A stretch of DNA of 28,295 bases from Brevundimonas sp. UBA986 (GCA_002292165.1 DBBK01000176.1:7449-35743); one strand, 5' to 3'. Positions 15,884 through 25,407 are shown, counted from the stretch's first letter. Numbers and translations: made by a program. The notes: generated from the sequence alone by a model not told the origin.

Positions 15884-16410
15884 CCGAACCCAACAGCATC
15901 CAGTCCGTCCTGCAGCAACTCGCCGAGAGCGAGAAGGAGCGCGCTGAGCCGTCCCTGACCTCGCGCCAGCGCCGCGCGCGCACCGTCGCGCGTCTGGCCG
16001 CCGTCCAGGCCCTGTACCAGATGGAACTGGCCGGCGAGGGCGTCGAGACGGTCATCACCGAATTCTCGAACCACCGCTTCGACGCCGACATCGAGGGCGA
16101 GCCCCTGGCCGAGGCGGACGAGGAGTATTTCGCCGGCATCGTGCGCGGCGTGATCGAGAACCAGCGCGAAATCGACACCGCCGTGAAGGCGCGTCTGGCC
16201 TCCAACTGGCGCATGGAGCGTCTGGACGCGACCCTGCGCGCCCTGCTGCGCTGCGGGGCCTGGGAGCTGGCGCACCAGCCCGACGTGCCGCGCGAGATTG
16301 TCATCGACGAATATGTCGAGCTGGCGAAGGCCTTCTTCGACGAGGCCGAGGCCAAGTTCGTCAACGCCGCCCTGGACGGCGTCGCCCGCGACGTGCGCCC
16401 GAAGGCGTAA
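15880..16410 (+). CDS. nusB: Transcription antitermination factor NusB
   Basis: 176-residue all-helical RNA-binding factor. With NusE (S10) it binds boxA in rRNA leaders and supports processive antitermination. After a 25-residue acidic N-terminal extension the family core begins SRQRRARTVARLAAVQALYQMELAG. It continues with the EYFAGIVRGVIENQREIDTAV helix, LDATLRALLRCGAWEL and the closing PREIVIDEYVELAKAFFDEAEAKFVNAALDGVAR. The ATG lies in an ATGA overlap with the ribH stop. The ribH-nusB-thiL order is widespread in Proteobacteria. Confidence 0.97.
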   Translation: MTEPNSIQSVLQQLAESEKERAEPSLTSRQRRARTVARLAAVQALYQMELAGEGVETVITEFSNHRFDADIEGEPLAEADEEYFAGIVRGVIENQREIDTAVKARLASNWRMERLDATLRALLRCGAWELAHQPDVPREIVIDEYVELAKAFFDEAEAKFVNAALDGVARDVRPKA

Positions 16411-16415
16411 GCGCC

Positions 16416-17405
16416 ATGCCCGCCGTCGACGTGTCCGGCGAGTTCGAGACCATCGCGAAACTGCTGGCGCCCCTGGCTCATCCCGAGTGGGGCAGGGGGC
16501 TGGTCGACGACGTCGCCGTGGTGCCGTCGCGCCCGGGCCATGACCTCGTCCTGACCAATGACGCCCTGGTCGAGGGCGTGCATTTCCTGCCCGACGATCC
16601 GCTCGACACGGTCGCGCAGAAGGTCCTGCGCGTGAACCTGTCGGATCTGGCGTCCAAGGGCGTGGAGCCGTTCGGATACCTGCTGGCTTGCCACTGGTCG
16701 CCGCGCTGCGGCTGGCCTGAGCGTCAGGCCTTCGCCGAGGGGCTGGCGCGCGACCAGAAGGCGTTCGGCATTCATCTGCTGGGCGGGGACACGGTCGTCA
16801 CGCCCGGCCCGGCTTCCTTCTCCGTTACCCTGATGGGCTGGGCCAAGGCGGGCAGGGTGGTGAGCCGGAGCGGCGCCCGTCCCGGCGACGCCGTCTTCGT
16901 CACCGGCCGGATCGGCGACGGCTTCCTGGGCCTCAGGGCGGCGCAAGGCGCGCTGACGCTGGCGCCCGAGCGCATCGCGGCCCTGACCGACCACTATCGC
17001 CGTCCCATGCCCCAGACGGCCTTCGCCGAGGTCATTCGCGACATGGCCACCGCCTCGCTGGACGTCTCCGACGGCCTGATCGCCGACATCGGCCATATCG
17101 CCGAAGCCTCGGGCGTCGGGATCGAGATCGATCTGGAGCGGACGCCAGTGTCGCTGGCCGGTCAGGCCTGGCTGGAGACCCGCGTCGACCGTCAGGCCGC
17201 CTTCGAACAACTGGCCACCGGCGGTGACGACTATGAGATCGCCTTCACCGCCGCCGCGTCCGACGAAGCCGCCCTGCGCCGCGAAGCCGAGCGCCGGCAC
17301 ATCCGCCTGACCCGGGTCGGTCAGGTCGTGGCCGGATCGGGCGTGGAGGTGCGTTTCGAGGGGCGGCCGGTCGCCCTGGCCCGCGCCGGCTGGACCCACG
17401 GCTGA
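16416..17405 (+). CDS. thiL: Thiamine-monophosphate kinase
   Basis: 329-residue ATP-dependent kinase that makes thiamine diphosphate from thiamine monophosphate. It has the PurM-like fold with characteristic motifs: LTNDALVEGVHFLPDD and VNLSDLASKGVEP (metal and substrate loops near the N-terminus), LLGGDTV, ARPGDAVFVTGRIGDG, LDVSDGLIADIGHIAEASGVG and TGGDDYEIAFT. The start follows nusB after five bases. It is probably the last gene of the glyA-to-thiL transcript. No thiamine-diphosphate riboswitch is seen, as expected for a gene buried in an operon. Confidence 0.96.
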   Translation: MPAVDVSGEFETIAKLLAPLAHPEWGRGLVDDVAVVPSRPGHDLVLTNDALVEGVHFLPDDPLDTVAQKVLRVNLSDLASKGVEPFGYLLACHWSPRCGWPERQAFAEGLARDQKAFGIHLLGGDTVVTPGPASFSVTLMGWAKAGRVVSRSGARPGDAVFVTGRIGDGFLGLRAAQGALTLAPERIAALTDHYRRPMPQTAFAEVIRDMATASLDVSDGLIADIGHIAEASGVGIEIDLERTPVSLAGQAWLETRVDRQAAFEQLATGGDDYEIAFTAAASDEAALRREAERRHIRLTRVGQVVAGSGVEVRFEGRPVALARAGWTHG

Positions 17406-17439
17406 CATCATCCGCCGACGGTGATCCGCGAAACCGAAT

Positions 17440-17459
17440 CCTAACCCCCGTCGGTTAGG
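17440..17459. promoter_or_regulatory. Perfect 7-bp inverted repeat just before a start codon
   Basis: CCTAACC-CCCGTC-GGTTAGG forms a 7-bp hairpin that ends eight bases before the ATG at 17468. The 3' arm includes the only ribosome-site-like bases (TTAGGG), so the folded RNA would hide them. It could instead be an operator. It lacks a T-run, so it is a poor terminator for thiL. Confidence 0.4.
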
Positions 17460-17467
17460 GTTACCCC

Positions 17468-17989
17468 ATGCGCCGCAGAGACCTCATCGCCGCCGGAACC
17501 GCCGTCGCCCTTTCGGCGCCGGTCATCGCCGCCACGCCGGCCCTCGCCAGCAGCCCGAAGAAGGCTGAGGAGGGCGCCGAACCGGCCGAGAAGACGGTCA
17601 ATATCCGCGCCGTCGGTCTGCCGGTCATCGTGGATGGCCGCATCCGCAACTACGTCTTCGTGAACCTCAAGATGCACCTCGCGGCTGAGCCCAAGGTGGA
17701 GGATATCCAGAACAAGGAAGCCTTCTTCCGCGACGCCCTGGTGCGGACCGGACATGGCGCCCCCTTCACCCTGCCGGATGACTGGAACACGCTCAGCGAC
17801 AACAAGATCAACGCCGCCATGATGGCCATCGCCGGCGTCGTCGTTCCCCATGCGATCACCAGGGTCGAAGTCACCCGCCAGACGCCGCGCCGCCGCATGA
17901 GCGCGCCCGTGACCGAGACGGTCCCGGACCCCTATCTCACGCCGGACGGCTCCGACGCTTCGCCCGACGGCGTCGCCTCGACCCTCTAG
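17468..17989 (+). CDS. Secreted protein of unknown function, possible Tat substrate
   Basis: 173-residue exported protein. The N-terminus MRRRDLIAAGTAVALSAPVIAATPALA looks like a twin-arginine signal (RRxxLI) with cleavage near residue 27. A short charged linker follows, then a domain reading VNIRAVGLPVIVDGRIRNYVFVNL ... AFFRDALV ... INAAMMAIAGVVVPHAITRVEVTRQ. This pattern of strands, an F-x-R-D helix and a final V-x-V strand recalls the periplasmic domain of FliL-like proteins, but that is only a pattern impression. The C-terminal 35 residues are Pro/Asp-rich and look disordered. It stands alone between thiL and hppA. A hairpin lies immediately upstream of the start. Confidence 0.75.
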   Translation: MRRRDLIAAGTAVALSAPVIAATPALASSPKKAEEGAEPAEKTVNIRAVGLPVIVDGRIRNYVFVNLKMHLAAEPKVEDIQNKEAFFRDALVRTGHGAPFTLPDDWNTLSDNKINAAMMAIAGVVVPHAITRVEVTRQTPRRRMSAPVTETVPDPYLTPDGSDASPDGVASTL

Positions 17990-18085
17990 GCGTTTCCTCC
18001 CCGAACACCCCTTCCAAAGACCCTTCGAAGATCACGGTTGCGTCATCACGGCGCATGCGGCACGGTCATGCGGCAAATCCCGAGT

Positions 18086-18151
18086 GACCGCAGTTCTGCG
18101 GTCGTTGCGCACGGGGGAGCCGGAAGGCGGATAGAGGCCAAAAGGCCCGCC
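18086..18151. promoter_or_regulatory. Two inverted repeats in the hppA leader region
   Basis: The intergenic region before hppA holds a perfect hairpin GACCGCA-GTTC-TGCGGTC (18086-18103) and a second one with GGCC-AAAA-GGCC (18136-18147) enclosed by GGCG/CGCC (18126-18129 and 18148-18151). A 9-base direct repeat CATGCGGCA also occurs at 18054 and 18067. The first hairpin could end the upstream transcript (no T-run) and the second could be part of the hppA 5' leader. I cannot assign a known element. Confidence 0.3.
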
Positions 18152-18183
18152 GCGCCAAGGAGCCGGGCGCCTTTTGCAAGGGC

Positions 18184-20343
<2,160 letters not shown>

Positions 20344-20357
20344 TCGCGCGGATCGTA

Positions 20358-20490
20358 TCCTCCCCGTTCGCCGCTTGGCGAATGGGGAGGGGGACCGCGA
20401 AGCGGTGGAGGGGCTCTGGATACGCGAAGACCCCCTCCGTCTCTTCGCTTTGCTACGAGCCACCTCCCCACGCCTTCGGCGCAGGGAGGA
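20358..20490. repeat. Intergenic palindromic repeat element
   Basis: About 130 bases rich in CCTCC/GGAGG units, with three nested hairpins. The left one pairs CCTCCCC-G-TTCGCC with GGCGAA-T-GGGGAGG around GCTT (20359-20390). The middle contains ACCGC-GAA-GCGGT (20394-20406) and GGAGGGG against CCCCTCC. The right one pairs CCTCCC..CGCC with GGCG..GGGAGG around TTC (20463-20489). The element resembles dispersed intergenic repeats of Caulobacterales and related genomes. Only one copy is in the window, so its repetitive nature is inferred from general knowledge. Confidence 0.6.
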
Positions 20491-20500
20491 GACCAAAGGA

Positions 20501-20534
20501 AACGCCCCGGAGAGCGATCTCCGGGGCGTTTTTG
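20501..20534. terminator. Rho-independent terminator between hppA and bamE
   Basis: AACGCCCCGGAGA-GCGA-TCTCCGGGGCGTT is a perfect 13-bp stem with a four-base loop, followed by TTTGT. It lies between two convergent genes. It probably ends hppA transcription and may also serve bamE, although the T-run is on the plus-strand side only. Confidence 0.9.
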
Positions 20535-20554
20535 TATTCCGATAGGTTTGGCGT

Positions 20555-21034
20555 TTAGTCCGGGCGGCGTTGGCCGGGGACGTCCTCGTCGGTGCGGGGC
20601 AGCTGGCCGCGGGCGACGTTGCCGAGCAGCTGTTCCATGACGGTCAGGGCGCGGCCGCGGGTCGGGGTCTCGCGACGCTCCATGGCGATCTTCTGGCCGT
20701 CTTCCAGACCCAGGGTGCGCACGGCGGAGACCTTGGAGTCGTCCTTGTCGAAGGTGATCTCGGTCACGCTGCGCTGGGAGATCTGCGGACGGTTGTAGGT
20801 GTAACGCTCGCTGGTCTGGCTGATGTAGTACCAGACGTGCTCGGGTTCGAAGGTCGAGGTGGTCGAGGGCGTGCCCAGCCGCGCCAGGACGGTTTCCTTG
20901 GTGTCGGTGCCGGCGACGATGTCGGACGGCTTCACATCGACCACCTGGAAGCCGTGCAGACCCACCACGGGGGCGCAGGCGGCGGCCGAAAGCGCCAGGG
21001 CGGCGACGGCGACGAGAGGGGCGAAACGAAGCAT
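20555..21034 (-). CDS. bamE: Outer membrane protein assembly factor BamE (SmpA/OmlA)
   Basis: 159-residue lipoprotein of the BAM complex, which inserts beta-barrel proteins into the outer membrane. The signal MLRFAPLVAVAALALSAAAC ends at a lipobox-like Cys20 (a relaxed SAAAC). The SmpA/OmlA domain follows: VVDVKPSDIVAGTDTKETVL, RLGTPSTTSTFEPEHVWYYI and a strand region ending SVTEITFDKDDSKVSAV. The C-terminal 40 residues are polar and probably unstructured, a common alphaproteobacterial extension. The ATG at 21034 is preferred because it begins the signal directly; a TTG at 21058 would add a basic stretch. The gene is divergent from the CBP3-like gene with 88 bases between them. Confidence 0.93.
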   Translation of the reverse strand: MLRFAPLVAVAALALSAAACAPVVGLHGFQVVDVKPSDIVAGTDTKETVLARLGTPSTTSTFEPEHVWYYISQTSERYTYNRPQISQRSVTEITFDKDDSKVSAVRTLGLEDGQKIAMERRETPTRGRALTVMEQLLGNVARGQLPRTDEDVPGQRRPD

Positions 21035-21063
21035 TTGCGGGCGCCTGCGACAGAACAAGGTCT

Positions 21064-21092
21064 TTGACCTAACCGGACACGGGCTCTAGTTC
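21064..21092 (+). promoter_or_regulatory. Candidate sigma-73-type promoter for the CBP3-plsX-fabH genes
   Basis: TTGACCT, 14 bases, then TCTAGTTC matches the Caulobacter pattern TTGACGS-N10-14-GCTANAWC well at both elements and in spacing. It lies in the bamE/CBP3 divergent gap, 30 bases before the ATG at 21123. Confidence 0.45.
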
Positions 21093-21122
21093 AACGGCGC
21101 GGCGGAAAAGGGGCCGTGAAAC

Positions 21123-21662
21123 ATGCTGAAGTCACTCTTCCGGAAACATTCCGCTCCGAACGCCGGCGACGCCCTCTATGCGGCCGTCGCGGCCCAGGCG
21201 CGCCAGCCGGCCTTCTACACAGCGCTGGGCGTCGCCGACCGGATCGATGCGCGGTTCGAGCTCTACACCCTGCACGCCCTGCTGCTGATCCTGCGCCTGC
21301 GGGACGAGGACGCCGACGGAGCAGGCGAGGGGGTGGACGCCGCCCAATCCCTGTTCGACGCCTATGTCTCTGCGCTCGACAACGTCCTGCGCGAGCTGGG
21401 CGTTGGCGATGTGTCGATGGCGAAGAAGATGCGCACCCTGGGCGAGGCCCTCTATGGGCGCATGACCGCCTATGAGGCCCCGCTGCGGTCTGGCGACGCC
21501 GCCGTCCTGTCCGTCGGCCTGGCGCGCAACGTCTTCGAGAGCGAGGACGCGGAACGCGGCGCCGCGCTCGCCCGCTATGCCCTCGCGGCCCGCGCAGGAC
21601 TGGCCGCCCAGCCCTTCGCCGCCGTCCTGAAACAACCGTCGTGGCCGGAGATCGCTGCATGA
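21123..21662 (+). CDS. CBP3-like ubiquinol-cytochrome c chaperone family protein
   Basis: 179-residue protein of the Ubiq_cyt_C_chap family (PF03981), bacterial relatives of the mitochondrial CBP3/UQCC1 factor that assists cytochrome b synthesis and bc1 complex assembly. Family features are the helical core with ARQPAFYTALGVADRIDARFELYTLHALLLILRLR, a second block FDAYVSALDNVLRELGVGDVSMAKKMRTLGEALYGR, and a final helix ending near LARYALAA. It is probably cytoplasmic or peripheral to the membrane. It begins MLKSLFRKH. The stop overlaps the DUF177 start in ATGA, so both are translated together, an arrangement common in Alphaproteobacteria. Confidence 0.9.
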   Translation: MLKSLFRKHSAPNAGDALYAAVAAQARQPAFYTALGVADRIDARFELYTLHALLLILRLRDEDADGAGEGVDAAQSLFDAYVSALDNVLRELGVGDVSMAKKMRTLGEALYGRMTAYEAPLRSGDAAVLSVGLARNVFESEDAERGAALARYALAARAGLAAQPFAAVLKQPSWPEIAA

Positions 21663-22186
21663 CCGTCGTCCTTCCCTTCAGCGAGACTGTCCGGCTCAAC
21701 GAGATCGGCGTCGGCCTTCAGCGTACGCTGGAGCCGGACGCGGCGATGCGCGCCCGCATCGCCCGTGCGCTGGACCTCGCCTCGCTCGACGCCTTCACCG
21801 CCGACCTGAACCTCGGCCCCAATCCGGATCATGGCGCCGGTGGCTGGCGTCTGACTGGCCGGGTCAAGGCCAGTGCGGTCCAGACCTGCGGGATTACGCT
21901 CGAACCCCTGCCGGTCGAGATCGACGAGCGATTCGTCGTCGACCTGGTCGAACAGGCCCCGGAAATCCCCGAAGACGAGGAGTTCGAGATCGGCGTCGAG
22001 ACCGACATTCCCGACACCATCGAGGACGGCCGAATCGACCTGGGTCAGTACGCGGTCGAACAGCTGGCTCTGAACCTCGACCCCTTCCCCCGAAAGCCCG
22101 GCGTCGAGTTCGTCCAGCCCGAGGAGCCCAAGGAAATCTCGCCCTTCGCTGTCCTGAAGCAGTTCAAGCCCAAGGACGAAGCGTAG
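21659..22186 (+). CDS. YceD/DUF177 family protein
   Basis: 175-residue protein of the DUF177 (YceD) family. Homologues are linked to 23S rRNA accumulation and usually sit beside rpmF and plsX. Visible features are the segment VKASAVQTCGITLEPLPVEIDE, which is the family core Q-x-C-x-x-T-L-E-P, an acidic stretch (EIPEDEEFEIGVETD), and DLGQYAVEQLALNLDPFPRKPG near the C-terminus. The ATG at 21659 overlaps the preceding stop (ATGA). Unlike the enterobacterial order, no ribosomal protein L32 gene (rpmF) lies between it and plsX. Confidence 0.92.
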   Translation: MTVVLPFSETVRLNEIGVGLQRTLEPDAAMRARIARALDLASLDAFTADLNLGPNPDHGAGGWRLTGRVKASAVQTCGITLEPLPVEIDERFVVDLVEQAPEIPEDEEFEIGVETDIPDTIEDGRIDLGQYAVEQLALNLDPFPRKPGVEFVQPEEPKEISPFAVLKQFKPKDEA

Positions 22187-22219
22187 AAATCCTGCCCTAA
22201 GGTCACCTGCCTTTGCATC

Positions 22220-22234
22220 GACCTGTTGCAGGTC
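22220..22234. promoter_or_regulatory. Perfect 6-3-6 palindrome upstream of plsX
   Basis: GACCTG-TTG-CAGGTC is a perfect inverted repeat in the 100-base gap between the DUF177 and plsX reading frames. It is 59 bases before the TTG start and directly abuts the alternative GTG at 22239. It may be an operator or RNA hairpin. No regulator can be named. Confidence 0.3.
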
Positions 22235-22292
22235 TATCGTGAACAGCCCAGATGAGCGTCGCGTCAGACGACGCCCCGGAGAGCGTAGCCTT

Positions 22293-23390
22293 TTGCCATC
22301 CCCCGTCCTGATTTCGCTCGACGCCATGGGTGGCGACCACGGACCCTCCGTCGTCGTCCCCGGTATTCGGGAATACATCCGCCGCCACGGCGGTGAAAAC
22401 GTCCGCTTCCTGCTGCACGGCGACCAGACCGCCATCGCGGCCGAGATGGTCAAGTGCAAGCTGACCGCCGAGGTCTGCGAGATCCGTCACACCGACAAGG
22501 TCGTGGCCATGGACGAGAAGCCCGCCACCGCCATGCGCCGGGGCAAGGGCTCCAGCCTGTGGAACGCCGTCGAATCGGTGAAGTCGGGCGAGGCCGGGGC
22601 GGTCGTCTCCGCCGGCAACACCGGCGCGCTGATGGCCATCTCCAAACTGATCCTGCGCATGTCGGCGCCGGGGCTGGAGCGTCCGGCCATCGTCGCCAGC
22701 TGGCCGACCCTGAAGGGCGTCACCGCCGTTCTGGACGTCGGCGCCAATATCGAAAGCGACGCCGAACAGCTGATTGAGTTCGCCATCATGGGCGAGGCCT
22801 TCCACGCCGCCGTCCATGGCGTGAAGAAACCGACCATCGGCGTGCTCAACGTCGGGTCCGAGGACATGAAGGGCCACGAGGAGGTGCGCGAGGCGCATTC
22901 CATCCTGCGCGCCGGCGGCCTGGACCTCGACTACCATGGCTTCGTCGAGGGCGACGACATCGCCAAGGGCACGGTCGACGTCGTCGTCACCGACGGCTTC
23001 ACCGGCAATATCGCGCTCAAGACCGCCGAGGGCACGGCCCGCTTCATCTCGAGCCTGCTGAAAGAGGCCCTGACCTCCAGTGTTCAGGCCAAGCTCGGCG
23101 CCCTGGTCGCCATGCCGGCGCTGAAGGCCATGAGCCAGAAGATCGACCCCAGCGCCATCAACGGCGGCCCCTTGCTGGGCCTGAACGGCATTGTGGTGAA
23201 GAGCCACGGCGGCGCGACCGCCAAGGGTTTCGGCAACGCCATCCGCATCGGCGTCGATCTGGCCCGCAGCGACTATCTGACGACGGTTGGCTCCAAGCTG
23301 GGGCGGCTGGACGACATCATGCACGCCCTGCCTTCCGCCGCTGACGCGGGCGAGACGGCCACCGCATCTTCCGGAGAGATTCTGCAGTGA
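22293..23390 (+). CDS. plsX: Phosphate acyltransferase PlsX
   Basis: Peripheral inner-membrane enzyme that converts acyl-ACP to acyl-phosphate, the first step of phospholipid synthesis by the PlsX-PlsY route. From the TTG at 22293 the protein has 365 residues and begins (M)PSPVLISLDAMGGDHGPSVVVPG, the standard PlsX N-terminus. Other family motifs are MRRGKGSSLWNAVESVKSGEAGAVVSAGNTGALMA, LNVGSEDMKG, VVTDGFTGNIALKTAEG and SHGGATAKGFGNAI. A GTG at 22239 in the same frame would add 18 basic residues not typical of the family and is the alternative. A GGAG is 11 bases before the TTG. The stop overlaps the fabH start (GTGA). Confidence 0.94.
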   Translation: MPSPVLISLDAMGGDHGPSVVVPGIREYIRRHGGENVRFLLHGDQTAIAAEMVKCKLTAEVCEIRHTDKVVAMDEKPATAMRRGKGSSLWNAVESVKSGEAGAVVSAGNTGALMAISKLILRMSAPGLERPAIVASWPTLKGVTAVLDVGANIESDAEQLIEFAIMGEAFHAAVHGVKKPTIGVLNVGSEDMKGHEEVREAHSILRAGGLDLDYHGFVEGDDIAKGTVDVVVTDGFTGNIALKTAEGTARFISSLLKEALTSSVQAKLGALVAMPALKAMSQKIDPSAINGGPLLGLNGIVVKSHGGATAKGFGNAIRIGVDLARSDYLTTVGSKLGRLDDIMHALPSAADAGETATASSGEILQ

Positions 23391-24364
23391 GCGTTATCCG
23401 CAGCGCCGTCACCGGCGTCGGTTCCTATCTGCCCGAGCAGATCGTGACCAATGCCGACCTGGCCGAATTCGTCGACACCAGCGACGAGTGGATCCAGGAA
23501 CGCACCGGCATCAAGCAGCGCCACAAGGCGCGCGACGACCAGCCGACCAGCGACCTGGCCGTCGAGGCCGCGCGCAAGGCCCTGGCCGATGCGGGCAAGA
23601 CGCCCGCCGACGTCGACCTGATCATCGTCGCCACCACGACCCCGGACATGACCTTCCCGGCGACGGCGACCATCGTCCAGCGCAAGCTGGGCTGCCCGGT
23701 CAACATCGCTTTCGACGTTCAGGCTGTCTGTTCGGGCTTCGTCTATGCGCTCAGCGTCGCCGACGGCTTCGTGGCGCGGGGTCACGCCAAATGCGCCCTG
23801 GTCATCGGCGCCGAGGAAATGACCCGGCTGATGGACTGGTCGGACCGCACGACTTGCGTCCTGTTCGGCGACGGCGCCGGCGCCTTCGTGGTCGAGCCGC
23901 GTGAAGGGGAGGGGACCAAGAGCGACCAAGGCCTGCTCGGCTTCGCCCTGCGCGCCGACGGGAACAAGACGGACCTCCTCTATGTTGACGGCGGCCCTTC
24001 GACGACGGGCTCGGTCGGCCATCTGCGCATGCTGGGCAACCAGGTCTTCCGCCACGCCGTGGTGAACATCGCCGAGGCCATCACCGCCTGCTGCAAGGTG
24101 GCGAACATCGAGATCGCCGACGTCGACTGGTTCGTGCCGCACCAGGCCAACCAGCGCATCATCAAGGGCGTCGGGGATCGTCTGGGCCTGGACGAAAACA
24201 CGGTGATCTCCACCGTCTCCATGCACGCCAACACCTCGGCCGCCTCGATTCCGCTGGCCATGGACGCCGCGATCCAGGACGGCCGCATCAAGCGGGGCGA
24301 CATGGTCCTGCTCGAAGCCATGGGCGGCGGCCTGACCTGGGGCGCCTGCGCCTTCCGGTTCTAG
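23387..24364 (+). CDS. fabH: Beta-ketoacyl-ACP synthase III
   Basis: 325-residue condensing enzyme that starts type II fatty acid synthesis by joining acetyl-CoA to malonyl-ACP. The catalytic triad is visible: C115 in DVQAVCSGF, H252 in VPHQANQRI and N282 in MHANTSAAS. Other signatures are TSDEWIQERTGIKQRH near residue 32, FGDGAGAFVVE and MGGGLTWGACAFRF at the end. Translation starts at a GTG overlapping the plsX stop (GTGA), as is usual for this gene pair. The 91-base gap that follows separates it from ihfA. Confidence 0.97.
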   Translation: MSVIRSAVTGVGSYLPEQIVTNADLAEFVDTSDEWIQERTGIKQRHKARDDQPTSDLAVEAARKALADAGKTPADVDLIIVATTTPDMTFPATATIVQRKLGCPVNIAFDVQAVCSGFVYALSVADGFVARGHAKCALVIGAEEMTRLMDWSDRTTCVLFGDGAGAFVVEPREGEGTKSDQGLLGFALRADGNKTDLLYVDGGPSTTGSVGHLRMLGNQVFRHAVVNIAEAITACCKVANIEIADVDWFVPHQANQRIIKGVGDRLGLDENTVISTVSMHANTSAASIPLAMDAAIQDGRIKRGDMVLLEAMGGGLTWGACAFRF

Positions 24365-24455
24365 CTCGCCTTTATGGTCAAGCTTGCCACTTGGGGCTTT
24401 CGTTTTGCTGACTTTTCGCCTTTTATGACGTGGTCGCATCGACTGGAGACGGACC

Positions 24456-24764
24456 TTGGCTGAACAGAGCACACTGACCCGCGCGGATCTGTGCGAGGCT
24501 GTCCATGAAGAGGTGGGCCTGTCGCGACAGGAATGCTCCTCGATGGTCGAGCGCACCCTGGATCTGATCGTCGAGTCGCTCGAGCGCGGCGAGACGGTGA
24601 AACTGTCCGGATTCGGCGTCTTCCAGGTTCGCGAGAAGCGCGCCCGCATGGGCCGCAACCCCAAGACCGGCGAGCCGGCCGCGATCAATCCGCGCCGTGT
24701 CATCAGCTTCCGCGCGTCCCAGATCATGAAGTCCAAGGTCCACGACGCCGCCGTCGAGGCCTAG
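24456..24764 (+). CDS. ihfA: Integration host factor subunit alpha
   Basis: 102-residue DNA-bending protein that pairs with IHF-beta to bend specific sites in promoters, replication origins and recombination sites. The HU/IHF fold is clear: LTRADLCEAVHEEVGLS, then VKLSGFGVFQVREKRARMGRNPKTGEPAAI, where the intercalating proline of the beta arm lies in NPKTGE, then RRVISFRASQIMKSKV. The start is a TTG with GGAG eight bases upstream. The following MerR-type gene begins six bases after the stop, a conserved alphaproteobacterial pairing. Confidence 0.95.
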   Translation: MAEQSTLTRADLCEAVHEEVGLSRQECSSMVERTLDLIVESLERGETVKLSGFGVFQVREKRARMGRNPKTGEPAAINPRRVISFRASQIMKSKVHDAAVEA

Positions 24765-24769
24765 GCATC

Positions 24770-25201
24770 GTGGCGAAGAGCCCCAACGCTTTTCGTACCA
24801 TTTCCGAAGCGGCGGAGGCCGTCGGCGCGCCGCAGCATGTGCTGCGCTTCTGGGAAACCAAGTTCGCCTTCATCGACCCGGTGAAACGCGCCGGCGGGCG
24901 CCGCTTCTATCGCCCCCAGGACGTGGTGGTGCTGAAGGCTGTGCGTCGGCTGCTGCACGACGAGGGCCTGACCATCAAGGGCGTCCAGCGCCTCTACAAG
25001 GATCAAGGCATCGCCCGGCTGGCCGCCTATGGCGATCCCGAGGCCGCCTTCGAGATGGATGCCGAATCGATTTCGGAAGGCGCACCCGCTCTGGAAGAGG
25101 TCGCGAGCCCTCCAGCCCCGGTTTCGACCGTCCGCCTACGCCAGCTCCTGGTCGAGATCGAGGGCGCGCGGGCCCGTCTGGACGCCGTTCTGGGCGGCTA
25201 A
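24770..25201 (+). CDS. MerR-family transcriptional regulator
   Basis: 143-residue regulator with a MerR-type winged helix-turn-helix at residues 8-75: FRTISEAAEAVGAPQHVLRFWETKF followed by GGRRFYRPQDVVVLKAVRRLLHDEGLTIKGVQRL. The canonical E-x-x-x-x-F-P sequence is replaced by WETKFAFIDP, as in the family paired with ihfA. The C-terminal part has an acidic linker (about 92-120) and a short coiled helix (RLRQLLVEIEGARARLDAVLG) for dimerisation. No metal-binding cysteines are present, so it is not a metal sensor. The GTG start at 24770 gives the normal N-terminus. Its ligand and targets are unknown. Confidence 0.9.
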   Translation: MAKSPNAFRTISEAAEAVGAPQHVLRFWETKFAFIDPVKRAGGRRFYRPQDVVVLKAVRRLLHDEGLTIKGVQRLYKDQGIARLAAYGDPEAAFEMDAESISEGAPALEEVASPPAPVSTVRLRQLLVEIEGARARLDAVLGG

Positions 25202-25223
25202 TCATAAAAGCGCGTTTTTGCGT

Positions 25224-25252
25224 TTGCGGCGCGCGGGTCGCCCCGCTATACG
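25224..25252 (+). promoter_or_regulatory. Sigma-73-type promoter for tRNA-Pro
   Basis: TTGCGGC, 14 bases, then GCTATACG fits the Caulobacter housekeeping pattern TTGACGS-N10-14-GCTANAWC in both elements and in spacing. It ends ten bases before the tRNA 5' end, the distance expected for a transcript with a very short leader. Confidence 0.5.
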
Positions 25253-25261
25253 ACCGCCTCT

Positions 25262-25338
<77 letters not shown>

Positions 25339-25364
25339 TCTTCCTCATCGAAGACGGTTGGTTG

Positions 25365-25391
25365 AAGGGGTCGCTTTCGGGCGGCCCCTTT
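25365..25391. terminator. Probable terminator after tRNA-Pro
   Basis: AAGGGGTCGC-TTTCGG-GCGGCCCCTT forms a 10-bp stem with one G-T wobble, 26 bases after the tRNA, followed by only a short T tract. It lies between the tRNA and the convergent small membrane genes and may serve both directions. Confidence 0.55.
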
Positions 25392-25407
25392 GCAATTCAG
25401 CTTGCTG

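Noticed and set aside
16405..16420. Thiamine-diphosphate riboswitch before thiL
   Set aside because: Only five bases separate nusB and thiL.
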